Source: Flavobacteriales bacterium (GTDB lineage Bacteria; Bacteroidota; Bacteroidia; Flavobacteriales_D; Crocinitomicaceae). Taken from it: a stretch of DNA of 64,000 bases. A program made the position numbers and the translations under genes. This document shows, piece after piece, positions 50,205 to 60,168 of this stretch. Below the pieces are notes generated by a model that had not been told where the DNA came from, did no database searches, and saw only the letters and a list, made by a program, of their open reading frames with translations. Positions within the stretch are counted from its first letter, which is position 1, and every line of letters starts with the position of its first letter. The stretch covers positions 1-64,000 of the forward strand of contig JABXHO010000050.1 in assembly GCA_013373595.1 (NCBI GenBank). The letters are read 5' to 3'.

Positions 50205-52958
50205 TTATTTTTTCACAACACGTTTCACTGCTGCGCGAACTCCGTCTACACGTACTTCGATGAAGTATTGTCCAGCTTCTCCGTTAATTGTCATTTGAAC
50301 GAATTCAGCTGAAGTGAAAGAAGACGATTGAATGTCTCTTCCCATCGCGTCCAATACGTGAACAGAAACGTTGCTCAATGTTGAACCGAAGTCAAGTGAA
50401 ATAGCTCCCGTTGTTGGGTTCGGATGTACAACTACTGCGTCGTTCAATCCGAATTCTGGAAGACTCGCTAAGTTTACAAATGTACATGCTGATGTATCTG
50501 TACAGTTGTTTTCTGTTACGATAACCGCATAGTTTCCAGTTGTAGCTGGTGTAAATGATTGGTTTGTTGCTCCAGAAACAGCAGCGTTTCCGTTGTCACA
50601 GTCAATCCATTGGTAAGCTGCACCTGTTGCTCCAGCTGTTAATGTATCTCCTGATAAAGTAGTTGACACATCTACAGTTGTGATCGTCAAGTTGATCGTG
50701 ATCGTACTGTCACACCCCGCTGTGTTTGGAATCACATCTGTGAATGTTCCAGAAGTTGTGAATACCGCTCCACTTGGTGCTGTGTAGCTGTTACATGCAA
50801 ACTCAGTGATGATGTTTGATGTACTTGCATTAACTGTCAAGTCAATCACGAATGTACTATCACATCCAGAAACGTTGGCAATGGTATCGTTGTAGATTCC
50901 AGAAGTTGTCCAAGAGATTCCACTTGGTGATGTGTATGAATCACACGCTGTAACTGCGAATGATGTATCCGTATCGGTACATGGAAGAACGGCACAAGAA
51001 ACCATCCAGTGACCACCCAATGAATCGAATGTGTTTTGCGGAAGAACAACCCACTCAGAAGCGGCAGTTGCCCAGTTTGTATTTCCTTGTTGGATAGCAG
51101 CGCTTCTTACCAATGTGTAGTTGTTTGTAGCTCCTGATCCAACAGGCCATCCTAAACCTGGATCAATTCCAACCTCTCCAATAATATCGAGAGTGTCTCC
51201 TGAAATGATATTTTCAAGAATCAATGCATCATCTCCGTTAAACCAAGTCGCTCCGTTCGTTGTGTCAGAAGGAACAAGGATTCCAAGTGAATCAGCTTGA
51301 TCATTTCCAATTACATAGACATCTCCAGCTGCAATGATAGTTCCTACAGGGAAGTCGTAAGTTCCAGAAGGTGTAGGAGATCCGTTGTTGTTTCGCTTGA
51401 TCACGTAGTCAACCAAATCAATGTCTCCACCTGTTGGATTGTAGATTTCCAGTGCTTTGTTGCTGTTTGAACCTTCAATGTACTCAGAGAAGAACAAATC
51501 TGAACAGTTGTTCGCACATCCTACTCCTGCTGGGTCAATTGTCAAGTTGATAGTGATAACACTATCACAACCCAATGCATTTGGAATAGTGTCCGTATAC
51601 GTTCCAGATGCTGTGTAAATGTCTCCACTTGGAGAACCGTAAGCCGAACATGCTGTCGCATTAATCGTGCTTGTTGTTTCTGTTCCAATTGTCACATCAA
51701 CAACGTAGAGACTGTCACAACCCGCCGCGTTAAAAATAGTATCGTTGTATACTCCTGTTGTTGACCATGTGTACGTACCACTTGGCGATGTAACAGGTGA
51801 ACAAGAAATGATAACTTGGTTAAATGTTGTTGGTGTACATGGTGCTCCACAAGGAGTCATTGTATGCATTCCAAGTGAGTCAAACATATCTTGTGGATAA
51901 ACATCCCATTGGTTTGAAGCTACTGTCCAATCCAATTCTCCTTGGTTCACATTCATTTTACGAATAAGTGTGTATTCGCTTGTGGCTCCTGTACCTACTG
52001 GCCAGTTTGTTCCTGGATCAATTCCTACCTGACCGATAATATCGATCGTGTCTCCAGATGTAATGTTCTCAAGAATGAGTGCATCATTTCCGTTAAACCA
52101 AGTAGCTCCGTTTGTTGTGTCGGAAGGAGCAACAATCCCAACTGGGTCACCTTGATCGTTTCCAATCACGTATACATCACCAGCGGCGATGATTGTTCCT
52201 ACAGGGAAATCATAAACTTCAGAAGGAGTTGGAGAACCGTTGTTGTTTCGTTTGATCACGTAGTTTACAAGATCAATATCAAAACTGGTTGGGTTGTAAA
52301 TTTCCAACGCCTTATTGCTGTAAGATCCTTCGATGTACTCGGAGAAGAATAATTCTCCACATGGACCAAATGCGGGAGTAGGAGGAGCACAAGAAGTCAT
52401 TGTGTGCATTCCGAGGGAGTCGAATGTGTTTGATGGATGAACATCCCACTCAGTTGCAGCAACTGCCCAGTTTGTGTTACCTTGCTGAATTGAGATCATT
52501 CGGGTAAGTGTGTTATTGGCAGTTGAACCTGTTCCTACAGCCCACTCAGTTCCTGGGTCAACTCCCACGATACCGATGATGTCTGCTGTGTCTCCAGTGA
52601 AAACATTCTCGAGTATAACGGCGTCGTCTCCGTTAACATTGATGACGTTATTGGTTGTGTCAGCAATTGCCAAGATAGCCGGGTCAGCACTTGGATGAGA
52701 GATAACATACACATCACCAGCACCCAAGATGGCACTCGTTGGAAAAGTTAGAACTGTCGTCGGTGTTGTACTACCGTTGTTAAAGTTCTTCACCTCATAA
52801 TCCGAGAGGTTGATTGATCCATTTGTTGGATTGTAAATTTCGATCGCTTTGTTAAAGCTTGATCCTTCAATGTATTCAGAGAAGAATAATTCCGAACATT
52901 GCGCAAAACTAACTGTTCCTGCTAGTAGTGCGAACGTTATAGTAATGATTTTTTTCAT
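50205..52958 (-). CDS. Large secreted protein with three lamin-tail domains and T9SS sorting domain
   Basis: 917 residues from the ATG at 52958 (start of MKKIITITFALLAG), signal peptide about 1-20. Three lamin-tail (LTD) domains lie at about 21-190, 200-373 and 488-660, each starting C-ELFFSEYIEGS. Between and after them are short adhesin-like units with the pattern SPSG-x-GCDS-xx-I-LT. A T9SS type A sorting domain forms the end (from about 845: VVVHPNPTTGAISLDFG). LTD proteins of Bacteroidota are surface or released proteins, often beside nucleases; none of the enzyme domains is here. The second and third LTDs are near copies, so this gene has grown by internal duplication. Confidence 0.85.
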   Translation of the reverse strand: MKKIITITFALLAGTVSFAQCSELFFSEYIEGSSFNKAIEIYNPTNGSINLSDYEVKNFNNGSTTPTTVLTFPTSAILGAGDVYVISHPSADPAILAIADTTNNVINVNGDDAVILENVFTGDTADIIGIVGVDPGTEWAVGTGSTANNTLTRMISIQQGNTNWAVAATEWDVHPSNTFDSLGMHTMTSCAPPTPAFGPCGELFFSEYIEGSYSNKALEIYNPTSFDIDLVNYVIKRNNNGSPTPSEVYDFPVGTIIAAGDVYVIGNDQGDPVGIVAPSDTTNGATWFNGNDALILENITSGDTIDIIGQVGIDPGTNWPVGTGATSEYTLIRKMNVNQGELDWTVASNQWDVYPQDMFDSLGMHTMTPCGAPCTPTTFNQVIISCSPVTSPSGTYTWSTTGVYNDTIFNAAGCDSLYVVDVTIGTETTSTINATACSAYGSPSGDIYTASGTYTDTIPNALGCDSVITINLTIDPAGVGCANNCSDLFFSEYIEGSNSNKALEIYNPTGGDIDLVDYVIKRNNNGSPTPSGTYDFPVGTIIAAGDVYVIGNDQADSLGILVPSDTTNGATWFNGDDALILENIISGDTLDIIGEVGIDPGLGWPVGSGATNNYTLVRSAAIQQGNTNWATAASEWVVLPQNTFDSLGGHWMVSCAVLPCTDTDTSFAVTACDSYTSPSGISWTTSGIYNDTIANVSGCDSTFVIDLTVNASTSNIITEFACNSYTAPSGAVFTTSGTFTDVIPNTAGCDSTITINLTITTVDVSTTLSGDTLTAGATGAAYQWIDCDNGNAAVSGATNQSFTPATTGNYAVIVTENNCTDTSACTFVNLASLPEFGLNDAVVVHPNPTTGAISLDFGSTLSNVSVHVLDAMGRDIQSSSFTSAEFVQMTINGEAGQYFIEVRVDGVRAAVKRVVKK
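51000..52898 (-). repeat. Three tandem lamin-tail coding units
   Basis: Units at about 52898-52390, 52361-51850 and 51512-51000 encode the three LTDs. Unit 2 and unit 3 share long identical stretches (for example KALEIYNPT, YVIKRNNNGSPTPS and FPVGTIIAAGDVYVIGNDQ), while unit 1 shares its tail (IQQGNTNWA) with unit 3 rather than unit 2, which suggests recombination between units. Confidence 0.8.
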
Positions 52959-53421
52959 TGTTATTTGGTTCATTTGTCCTGCAAATCTCGGACATTCTAA
53001 ATACATCCTAGAGTTTCCTAGATTAACAAAATGTTACCAGAAAATATAGTCCACTACTAAACGGATTTAGCAACGAATAAAAAAATATAGGTTTTCGGAG
53101 GCAGGGATGCTAAGGGCAATTTTCGGCGTGAAATGGAGATTGGCGTACCTTTTTTATGCGTTTCAGTCCTATTTTACATTAAGAAGATATTTCACAAAAA
53201 TGATCAGCTCTGTTAAATAATTGAAATATAATTAGTAACTTGATCGGCATAAAGAGCAAATACTACTTGCTTTTTATCCCATCTACTAGGAGTGAAGCCT
53301 TTATTCTTCACGAAAACTCTGCATTTTTTTGATAAACCATATGAGTGACTGTGAGGTACTCAGAGTAACATACTTGGATGAAGCTCAAAAACCTCACAAC
53401 TGAACCAAAACTAAAACGAAC
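52959..53421. other. Divergent intergenic region
   Basis: About 460 bases between two large T9SS protein genes. It contains a hairpin GTGAAG/CTTCAC near 53293-53312, AT-rich stretches likely to hold both promoters, and no clear TTTG/TAnnTTTG pair. No RNA family or short gene was recognised. Confidence 0.45.
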
Positions 53422-56400
53422 ATGAAAAACTACGCAAGAGGGCTCTTGGGCCTTACCTTAATGACGGTTTGTTCTGGTTTTCTATTTGGACAAACCACCG
53501 AAGAGAAAACGGAGATCATCCGAGACTACAATCAGGAAAAATTGTTACAACTTGAGCAGGACTTTAGGGCGGAAGCCGACGAGTCGAAGAGAAATGCGCT
53601 CAAATTAGCCCAGATTAATGGCTGGCCAATTACGTATACAACTGATGATGGCTCGTATGCCGAACTACAAGGGGTTGATGCGAATGGAAATCCACTTTAC
53701 TACGTAACTTCCAACGCGGATGCTGCGATTTCAACCAGAACAAACCATTTGAATTCAGGAGGATCTCTCGGTTTAAATTTGAACGGAGACAATTTAACCG
53801 CGTATGTATGGGATGGTGGTGTTGCTCGGTCAACGCACCAAGAATACGATGGACCAGGAGGAACAAATCGATTTTCCGTTGGAGACGGGTCGTCCTCATT
53901 AAACTTTCACGCGGCGCACGTTACTGGAACCATTATGGCTTCTGGGGTGCAAGCAAGCGCGAAAGGAATGGCTCCGTATTGTAATGTCATTGGATCGGAT
54001 TGGAACTCGGATTTATCTGAAGCGACAAATGCAGCATCTGCTGGAATGTTAGTTTCCAATCATTCGTATGGATATGGGATTCGAGATCAATTTGGGAACG
54101 TTCAGCTGCCTCAATACTATTTTGGAGGGTACATTGGTGTTTCGCGAGATTGGGACCAAGTCATGTACAATGCGCCGAACTACCTGATGGTTGTAGCGGC
54201 AGGAAATGACGGAAACGACAATACGGCCAACACGAATCCAATTGGAGGAAATAGTAATTACGACAAATTGAATGGAACATCAACCAGCAAGAACAATTTG
54301 GTTGTCGCAAATGCACAAGACGCAAATATTGATGCCGCAGGAAATCTAATTTCTGTCAGTATTAACAGTTCTAGTAGTGAAGGACCAACGGACGATCTCC
54401 GAATTAAACCAGATATCACTGGAAACGGAACAAGCGTGTATTCAACTTATGAATCGAGTAATTCTGCCTATGGATCGATCTCCGGAACGTCGATGGCTTC
54501 ACCAAATGTAACAGGAACCTTGTTGTTGCTTCAAGAGCACTATAGAAATGTAAATGGCAGCTATATGCGTGCGGCAACTTTGAAAGGATTGGCTTTGCAT
54601 ACGGCGGATGACGCAGGAAGCAATGGACCAGATGCTGTTTTTGGTTGGGGATTATTGAACGCGAAGCGCGCTGCAGAAACAATCTCAAATAATGGAACGC
54701 AGTCGTTGGTTGATGAGTTGACCTTATCACCAGGACAAACCTACACCATTACGGTAGATGCTGACGGATTGAATGATTTGATGGCATCGATTTCATGGAC
54801 AGATCTTCCTGGAACAGCTAATACGGGAACGGTCAATCCAAGCACAAAATACTTAGTAAACGATTTGGATATTCGCGTAAGCAAAGGCGGAACAACGTAT
54901 ACTCCTTGGAGATTAACAGGGCCAACTTCAAATACCAAAGGAGACAATGATGTTGATCCTTTCGAACGAATTGAAGTGGCTAATGCATCGGGAACATACA
55001 CAATTACAGTGACGCACAAAGGAACGTTGAGTGGAGGATCTCAGGATTTCACCTTGATCGTAACTGGAATTTCACAAAATGGAGGACCTGGTCCTGTTAC
55101 GTGTTCAACAACTATCTCGAATTATCCGTACGATGAAGGATTTGAAAATACCTTGGGCGCATGGTCGCAAAGTAACGGTGACGATTTTGATTGGACAATT
55201 CAATCGGGTGGAACGCCATCAAGTAATACAGGACCGTCTACGGCGAATGAAGGAACATACTACGTATATATGGAGTCATCTTCGCCAAACAATTCAATGA
55301 ACACGGCTTATTTGGTGAGTCCTTGTTTTGATCTAACGGGATTAAATAATCCATCGATCTCATTCGATTATCACATGTATGGAGCCGCTGAAATGGGAAC
55401 GTTGAACCTTCAGGTAAGTGTTGATGGTGGAGCATGGTCAACTATCTGGACAGAGTCTGGAAACCTTGGGGATGCATGGTTGTCCCAAGCAATTAGTTTG
55501 AATGCCTACACTTCAAGTTCAGAGGTAAAATTCCGATTCAACGGAACAACAGGAACGACGTGGCAAGGTGATATGGCTGTTGATGCAGTAAGCGTATACG
55601 GTGAAACAGTTTCTGGACCAACTTGTTCGGGAACGGTTACATCATTCCCTTACTCTCAGAGTTTCGAAAACACATTGGGGAACTGGACGCAAAATACAGA
55701 TGATGATTTCGACTGGTCATTAAATTCGGGAGGAACAGGATCGAGTAATACTGGACCGAGTGCTGCAAATGATGGAACGTACTACCTCTACATGGAGTCT
55801 TCATCACCGAATTACGATACTAAGAATGCAAAAATTACCAGTCCTTGTTTTGATTTGACAGCCGTTTCAAATCCCGTTATGAACTTTGATTACCACCTCT
55901 ACGGTGCAGCAGAAATGGGAGAGTTGAATCTTGAAGTGAGCACAAATGGAACAACATGGACAACGCTTTGGAACAAAACGGGGAACCAAGGAAATGCATG
56001 GTTGTCTGAATCAATTGATTTGAGTGCATATGCTTCAAGTTCAGAAGTGCGATTCCGCTTTAATGGAACAACGGGGACAACATGGCAGGGCGACATGGCG
56101 GTAGATGCTGTGAGTGTTGAAGGAGCAGCTCCGTCGTGTACAGACCTCAACTTGAGTATCACATTTGATAACTACCCAGAGGAAACAAGCTGGGAAATCA
56201 GAAATGGATCGAATGCAGTAGTGGTAAGTGGAGGAACCTACGGCTCGCAAGCAAGTGGATCAACAGTGAATATTCCTCTTTGTCTCAATGATGGTTGCTA
56301 TACTTTAACAATGAATGACCAGTATGGAGACGGAATTTGTTGTGCTTACGGAAATGGAAGTTATTCTTTGACAAATTCATCGACGAGTGCGGTATTGGCA

Positions 56401-56724
56401 TCTGGAGGATCATTCGGTTCTTCTGAATCTACTTCATTCTGTATTGGAGGAGCTACAAACGCACAATTCTCCGATGCAAGCACCATGACGTCGGAAGGAT
56501 CATATTTTGACATGTATCCGAACCCAGTAGAAGATCGATTGGTTATTCGCTACAACTCAACCAAATCGGTAACGTATCAAATACTTGATTTGAAAGGACG
56601 CGCGTTAGTGAACGGAAGAGTGGAGAGTGAGTCAATCGACCTTTCTTTCTTGTCGACCGGAGTGTACATGCTGAAAATTTCAGATGGAACGAAAACAATC
56701 ACACGAAAAGTGATGAAGAAATAA
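53422..56724 (+). CDS. Secreted subtilisin-like serine protease with MAM-like domains and T9SS sorting domain
   Basis: 1100 residues. Signal peptide about 1-23, then an S8 peptidase domain with Asp131 (AYVWDGGV), His166 (NFHAAHVTGTIMASG), Asn262 (VVAAGNDG) and catalytic Ser357 (SGTSMASPNVTG). A beta-sandwich domain follows (about 425-550, with SWTDLPGTA). Two MAM-like modules (about 561-729 and 736-903) each begin FPYSQ/YPYDE-F-NTLG and end TTWQGDMAVDAVSV. A Cys-rich module (about 904-1010: YPEETSWEIRNGS, DQYGDGICCAYGNGSY) and the sorting domain (about 1025-1100, DMYPNPVEDRL) complete it. It should be exported to the surface and digest external proteins. Confidence 0.92.
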   Translation: MKNYARGLLGLTLMTVCSGFLFGQTTEEKTEIIRDYNQEKLLQLEQDFRAEADESKRNALKLAQINGWPITYTTDDGSYAELQGVDANGNPLYYVTSNADAAISTRTNHLNSGGSLGLNLNGDNLTAYVWDGGVARSTHQEYDGPGGTNRFSVGDGSSSLNFHAAHVTGTIMASGVQASAKGMAPYCNVIGSDWNSDLSEATNAASAGMLVSNHSYGYGIRDQFGNVQLPQYYFGGYIGVSRDWDQVMYNAPNYLMVVAAGNDGNDNTANTNPIGGNSNYDKLNGTSTSKNNLVVANAQDANIDAAGNLISVSINSSSSEGPTDDLRIKPDITGNGTSVYSTYESSNSAYGSISGTSMASPNVTGTLLLLQEHYRNVNGSYMRAATLKGLALHTADDAGSNGPDAVFGWGLLNAKRAAETISNNGTQSLVDELTLSPGQTYTITVDADGLNDLMASISWTDLPGTANTGTVNPSTKYLVNDLDIRVSKGGTTYTPWRLTGPTSNTKGDNDVDPFERIEVANASGTYTITVTHKGTLSGGSQDFTLIVTGISQNGGPGPVTCSTTISNYPYDEGFENTLGAWSQSNGDDFDWTIQSGGTPSSNTGPSTANEGTYYVYMESSSPNNSMNTAYLVSPCFDLTGLNNPSISFDYHMYGAAEMGTLNLQVSVDGGAWSTIWTESGNLGDAWLSQAISLNAYTSSSEVKFRFNGTTGTTWQGDMAVDAVSVYGETVSGPTCSGTVTSFPYSQSFENTLGNWTQNTDDDFDWSLNSGGTGSSNTGPSAANDGTYYLYMESSSPNYDTKNAKITSPCFDLTAVSNPVMNFDYHLYGAAEMGELNLEVSTNGTTWTTLWNKTGNQGNAWLSESIDLSAYASSSEVRFRFNGTTGTTWQGDMAVDAVSVEGAAPSCTDLNLSITFDNYPEETSWEIRNGSNAVVVSGGTYGSQASGSTVNIPLCLNDGCYTLTMNDQYGDGICCAYGNGSYSLTNSSTSAVLASGGSFGSSESTSFCIGGATNAQFSDASTMTSEGSYFDMYPNPVEDRLVIRYNSTKSVTYQILDLKGRALVNGRVESESIDLSFLSTGVYMLKISDGTKTITRKVMKK

Positions 56725-56740
56725 CCCTAACCCTACACCA

Positions 56741-56787
56741 AAAACGGGACGCTTATTCCAACATTCATTGGAAGGCGTCCCGTTTTG
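56741..56787. terminator. Two-way intrinsic terminator
   Basis: AAAACGGGACGC with GGCGTCCCGTTTT, plus an inner TTCCAA/TTGGAA stem; T-rich on both sides. It separates the convergent protease genes. Confidence 0.92.
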
Positions 56788-56805
56788 TTTTTGTGACTTA
56801 CAGGT

Positions 56806-58923
56806 CTAGTAAACGATTACTTTTTTAACGATTGAACTTCCCTTCGTTTGGATTTCCATCAGGTAGCAAGCAGCACGAAGCGAACCTGTCTCCATTTGGA
56901 ATTCCACAAAGGTGTTGGCATCAGAACGTGAAGTTTCGCTAAGCACTTTTCCATTGAGGTCCATTAATTTGAAATCAACAGGAGAACCGTTGGCAACGTA
57001 CGAGATATTGATACCTTCTCCAGCCTGAAGCGGGTTAGGAGCAATCACCAATCCAAGTTCCTCTTCCAATTCAGAAACAGTCAGTACTCCTGAAATATTG
57101 ATGTTATCGATGAATAAATTCCCCGAAAGATCAGAAGCCGTGTATTCAAATTTGAAGATGGTCGCGCCATCCTGTGCACTTGGCGTATAGTTGAAGCTGG
57201 CCGTTTTCCAATCTTGATCCGTATCTGGGGAAGAGTCTTGATACCCTTCGTATCCCATCGAAATTAAATCGGAGCCAGAAATTGTTTTGCGAAGCGTCCA
57301 TGTTTGACCACAGTTTCGTGACGCGTATACCTTCAGTGTTTCTTCAATATCATTAACGCTTATGGCATTCGTTCCACAGGCATAATCAAATGAAATAGAA
57401 ACTCCTGTTGTGGTTGTGAGATTGATAGAGGGCGTGATCAGCTCGTCTTTGTTTCCTGCCAAACGGTTGTAGTAATTTCCCTCGTCTGAAAGTGGAAAAT
57501 ACGCCGTATGATTGAAGTAATTGTTCAGCTTGTAGCATCCAGAGGAGCTTTTGCCGTTCCCATTTGGAGCAAACTTCGCATGATTGAATTCGTAGTTCAC
57601 CACTCCAAATAAATTGAAGTCAGATTGCGTCTCGAAGTCAAAGAGAGTGGGGCCTACAAATTCAGCCCATGGATTTCTAACGTAAATGTAATCAGTTAGC
57701 ACTTTTGTGTTTGTTCCATACGCATTACTCACGACCAATTCCACCGTTTTGTATCCAGGAGATGTAAACTGAACGGTCGGTTCGAGGTCTGTACTCGTTA
57801 TCGTATTGGCGCCATCGTAAAAAGTCCATGTACGAGTATCCACATCTCCATTAAACGAGTGATCTTTGAATGTCAACGCTTCACCAACGCAGGTATATCG
57901 ACGTTCTGCATTGAAATCCGCAATCGGAGCACATGCTGAGGGTGAAGTCACATCAATCCCTGTAAAACTGGCATTTGCAGATGTGATCAACTGGTTTCGC
58001 TGTCCGGGATTATCCTGAATGGTATTGCGCATAATGGACACTTGATCCACCGTAAACATGCGCGAACAGTACGAGTAATCCATGTAGTTTTGGACATTTT
58101 CGATGACCCCAGGATTGCACTCCGAAAGTGATAAGTTACAATTCAGGTTAGAACCTTTTGTTTCTGGCGTATCGGGCACTCCATCATCTCCACAAGCTAC
58201 TCCAGGATTGTTGGTGCTTCCCCACGGATGAGGTAATCCGAGGTAGTGTCCAACTTCGTGCGTAAGTGCTCGAGAATTGTACGGAGAACCTGTTCCAATT
58301 GACCCGATGTAGTTGTTTAGGATGATAATGCCATCGCGGAAAAAAGAAGCTCCTTCAACAGCTGTAGGATAATAAGCGTAACCGGCTACGCCATTCTCCA
58401 TTTGAGCAACCACCCAAATATTTAGGTAGTGGAAGCGTGGCCACTGGTTCAGTTTCGAATAATCATCTCCCTGAAAGGCTTCGTGCGAATAGATGTGATC
58501 AATCCCATTGGTGCAGTTTCCATCGGGATCTTTTGTTGCTAATTTGAATTCAATTTCTACATCGCTGTAAAGTGGTTTGAATTCGGGAATCACGTCTGAG
58601 GTGTCACTATTCATTAGGCGAAAATCACGATTTAGAATTTCCATTTGATCCAAAACTTGGTCGTCTGAAATATTCTCGCTCCCGTACGTATGCACGATGT
58701 GAAAAACCACAGGAATTGTCAACACTGTTGACTTATTCGTACTATTGGACTGATTTGAAAGTCCATTCAATATTAAGTTTTGATGATCGATTTCAAGTTG
58801 CGGATCTTCAGCATAAAGTTCTTGCAATTTTTGCGTTAAACCGCACGAATATGTGTCTTGTGCTTTCGCTGAAAAAAGGCATAGAGATACCATCATCGAA
58901 ACTATAAAGTTCAATTTTTTCAT
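56806..58923 (-). CDS. Secreted M43 (pappalysin-type) zinc metalloprotease with T9SS sorting domain
   Basis: 705 residues with signal peptide about 1-21. The zinc site is HEVGHYLGLPH at 222-232 (Glu223 catalytic), and the Met-turn is NYMDYSYCSRMFT. GYAYYPT and the upstream DDQVLDQMEILNRDFRLMNSD segment are family marks of M43 cytophagalysins. A PKD domain follows (about 335-410: TFYDGANTITSTDLEPTVQFTSPG), then a jelly-roll carbohydrate/protein-binding type module (about 430-615), and a T9SS sorting domain (about 625-705, VIAPNPLQAGEG). Cysteines at 27, 137 and others fit an exported enzyme. It likely degrades extracellular protein alongside the neighbouring subtilase. Confidence 0.93.
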   Translation of the reverse strand: MKKLNFIVSMMVSLCLFSAKAQDTYSCGLTQKLQELYAEDPQLEIDHQNLILNGLSNQSNSTNKSTVLTIPVVFHIVHTYGSENISDDQVLDQMEILNRDFRLMNSDTSDVIPEFKPLYSDVEIEFKLATKDPDGNCTNGIDHIYSHEAFQGDDYSKLNQWPRFHYLNIWVVAQMENGVAGYAYYPTAVEGASFFRDGIIILNNYIGSIGTGSPYNSRALTHEVGHYLGLPHPWGSTNNPGVACGDDGVPDTPETKGSNLNCNLSLSECNPGVIENVQNYMDYSYCSRMFTVDQVSIMRNTIQDNPGQRNQLITSANASFTGIDVTSPSACAPIADFNAERRYTCVGEALTFKDHSFNGDVDTRTWTFYDGANTITSTDLEPTVQFTSPGYKTVELVVSNAYGTNTKVLTDYIYVRNPWAEFVGPTLFDFETQSDFNLFGVVNYEFNHAKFAPNGNGKSSSGCYKLNNYFNHTAYFPLSDEGNYYNRLAGNKDELITPSINLTTTTGVSISFDYACGTNAISVNDIEETLKVYASRNCGQTWTLRKTISGSDLISMGYEGYQDSSPDTDQDWKTASFNYTPSAQDGATIFKFEYTASDLSGNLFIDNINISGVLTVSELEEELGLVIAPNPLQAGEGINISYVANGSPVDFKLMDLNGKVLSETSRSDANTFVEFQMETGSLRAACYLMEIQTKGSSIVKKVIVY

Positions 58924-58989
58924 AATTAAGTTGTTTGTTTAGTAATATTCACCCAGTCCAAAAGACAAGGTGGGCAATGTTTGTGGGCG

Positions 58990-59532
58990 TTATACCGTCA
59001 AACTTTGCGGTGGAGGAGAGTAAATGGTGAGGTGCGGGTTCGACAATTGAACCAAATAGTGGAAATAATCTTTTCGCTGCGGCCTGTAATCCGAAGGTAG
59101 TTGGAGTGGGTGCGAGAAAGGTGCTCTGATGAACGGATGAAATAGAAAGGAGGTTGATAATTGCTCCGAATCGGAAGTGTCAGAGAACTGAACATCGATC
59201 ACTTTTGAAAAGTACGTGTCCATTTTCATTTCGTGTTTGTCCTTGTAGCAAATGATAAAAACACTATCCTCAGAAGTCGAGATGCTTACAATATCGTAGA
59301 GTGTATTATTTCGCTCGAACTCTTTCTGAGGACGCCTCCATCTGAACTGTTCAAATTCGGCTTTTGACACATCTATACGTTCATACTTTTTATGGTTGAT
59401 TGACCGCTTGAGTTGTGTGTCAACATGGAAGTGATGCACGTGTTGCAGTGATGTGTATACCGCTAAGAAACCAACTGTGTTGATCAGTAATACTCCTATT
59501 AAAAAAGAAGATATAAAGGGTCTAGAAGACAT
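58990..59532 (-). CDS. Membrane-anchored His-containing protein, unknown
   Basis: 180 residues from the ATG at 59532. One N-terminal TM helix (about 5-25, PFISSFLIGVLLINTVGFLAVYTSL), then HVHHFHVD and a soluble periplasmic part of about 145 residues, ending in a proline-rich tail (SPPPQSLTV). The His cluster just outside the membrane could bind metal. Short Bacteroidota proteins with such N-terminal anchors and YSPPP tails are often found beside heavy-metal efflux genes, but none is here. I do not recognise a defined family. Confidence 0.62.
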   Translation of the reverse strand: MSSRPFISSFLIGVLLINTVGFLAVYTSLQHVHHFHVDTQLKRSINHKKYERIDVSKAEFEQFRWRRPQKEFERNNTLYDIVSISTSEDSVFIICYKDKHEMKMDTYFSKVIDVQFSDTSDSEQLSTSFLFHPFIRAPFSHPLQLPSDYRPQRKDYFHYLVQLSNPHLTIYSPPPQSLTV

Positions 59533-59679
59533 TCTCAAAAGGTGTTTTCATGCAGTAATTTGTATAAGAAAATTACGTTTTTACCTTTATTCGAGAAAGT
59601 TTTGTCCGCTTAAATGAGTTAACGGTTATATGTATTGAGTGAGCGGTATGCCGTTGTGGTGCCGTTCGAGTGAACTGAA

Positions 59680-60165
59680 CTATTTTTTCACTTCTTCAGC
59701 TCCTTTCAACACCTTTTCTTTCAGTGTTTGCATGTAGTTCAAGAGTCGATCGAGCAAAGCAGGATCGGACGAACCAATAATTTTTGCGGCCAATATCCCT
59801 GCGTTTTTCGCGCCATCTAACGCGACAGTTGCTACAGGAATTCCTCCAGGCATCTGAAGAATGGAAAGAATGCTATCCCAACCATCGATGGAGTTTCTTG
59901 ATTTCACGGGAACACCAATTACAGGAAGTGGTGTCATGGAGGCAGTCATTCCAGGGAGGTGAGCCGCTCCACCCGCACCAGCGATAATCACTTTAATACC
60001 GCGTTTATGAGCATTTGTTGCGTAGTCGAACATTTTCTCGGGTGTTCTGTGTGCCGAAACGATGTCCAATTCATATCCAACACCCAATTCATCCAAGATG
60101 TCAGCAGCTTCTTGCATCACCGGAAGATCCGATGTACTTCCCATAATAATTCCTACTTGTACCAT
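59680..60165 (-). CDS. purE: N5-carboxyaminoimidazole ribonucleotide mutase
   Basis: 161 residues, the size of class I PurE. It interconverts N5-CAIR and CAIR in purine synthesis. [25 protein letters not shown] opens the CO2/ribonucleotide site, [13 protein letters not shown] holds the catalytic His, and [18 protein letters not shown] closes it. It is 3 bases after kynA on the same strand, so both probably come from the kynA promoter. No purK gene is adjacent in the window. Confidence 0.96.
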   Translation of the reverse strand: MVQVGIIMGSTSDLPVMQEAADILDELGVGYELDIVSAHRTPEKMFDYATNAHKRGIKVIIAGAGGAAHLPGMTASMTPLPVIGVPVKSRNSIDGWDSILSILQMPGGIPVATVALDGAKNAGILAAKIIGSSDPALLDRLLNYMQTLKEKVLKGAEEVKK

Positions 60166-60168
60166 TTT

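Noticed and set aside
50205-52958. CRISPR-like or satellite array
   Set aside because: The repeated DNA is one long open frame encoding lamin-tail domains; units are about 500 bases and not separated by spacers.
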